From positions 1 to 64,000 of the forward strand of contig NZ_CABWID010000022.1 in the NCBI RefSeq assembly GCF_902501965.1: a DNA stretch of 64,000 nucleotides. Reading direction: 5' to 3'. The DNA is from Collinsella sp. AK_207A (lineage in GTDB: Bacteria > Actinomycetota > Coriobacteriia > Coriobacteriales > Coriobacteriaceae). Under the pieces are notes generated by a model. The model made no database searches. It worked only from the letters and a program-made list of their open reading frames with translations, and was not told the DNA's origin. Below, in pieces: positions 63,932 to 64,000 of the stretch. The stretch's first letter is position 1. Each line of letters starts with the position of its first letter. The position numbers were made by a program, and so were the translations under genes.

Positions 63932-64000
63932 AAGTCTCAAAACTCCTAAGCGCGGCAGGACGAAGACCGCTTGTGGGAATTCGTTACTTTTATCATCGCA

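Overview
The window looks like a high-GC Gram-positive chromosome, most likely a gut Coriobacteriia (Collinsella/Olsenella-like). This is inferred from the base composition, the LPXTG-anchored glycosidase, the MobP-type mobilizable element and the ECF/ABC clusters; no rRNA, tRNA or housekeeping gene is present to confirm it. Most of the window is accessory DNA: defence genes, mobile-element genes, transport and immunity cassettes, and many gene remnants. Several cargo genes (37-39 kb, 43-45 kb, 26-29 kb) are clearly more AT-rich than their neighbours.

The organising feature is a short sequence that recurs six times (about 6029, 23443, 29158, 35930, 36898 and 46248). On the minus strand each copy reads as a C-terminus of the type I-E-W-E-stop, or a decayed version of it. 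IEWE-stop is the conserved end of GMP synthase GuaA, whose 3' end is a known integration site. I infer that islands have piled up in tandem downstream of guaA, and that guaA itself lies to the right of the window.

Layout. 1-6 kb: IS3 remnant, small hypothetical genes, a lipoprotein, a zinc-ribbon protein, a nitroreductase with a frameshifted ArsR regulator, and a DUF4143 ATPase. 6-23.4 kb: a very large cell-wall-anchored clan GH-D glycosidase with a 13-G tract in its signal peptide, transposase remnants, an ECF importer plus two ABC exporter half-transporters under a divergent AraC regulator, and a second DUF4143 ATPase. 23.4-29.1 kb: a third DUF4143 ATPase, yjdF, a small membrane protein, and a nuclease-like SEC-C protein. 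29.1-35.9 kb: hsdS and TetR remnants, a lantibiotic-immunity ABC cassette (ATPase, MutE, frameshifted MutG, YxeA-like protein) with a response regulator and histidine kinase, a kinase remnant and a GyrI-like protein. 35.9-36.9 kb: a type III toxin-antitoxin unit. 36.9-46.2 kb: a helicase-nuclease gene between direct repeats, AbiE toxin-antitoxin, a frameshifted YraN-like gene, IS3 and methyltransferase fragments, a two-gene CBASS-like operon and a degraded sortase. 46.2-54.8 kb: an integrative mobilizable element (repressor, operators, excisionase, integrase, VapE, accessory proteins, MobP relaxase, VirD4-type coupling protein). 55-64 kb: DUF2958 and DUF4313 genes and a type I restriction-modification system with an invertible hsdS locus and its own recombinase.

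Together the genes form a defence, immunity and mobility hotspot. At least seven cargo genes carry single- or two-base frameshifts, often in C/G runs. These may be decay, phase variation or assembly errors; the sequence alone cannot decide.
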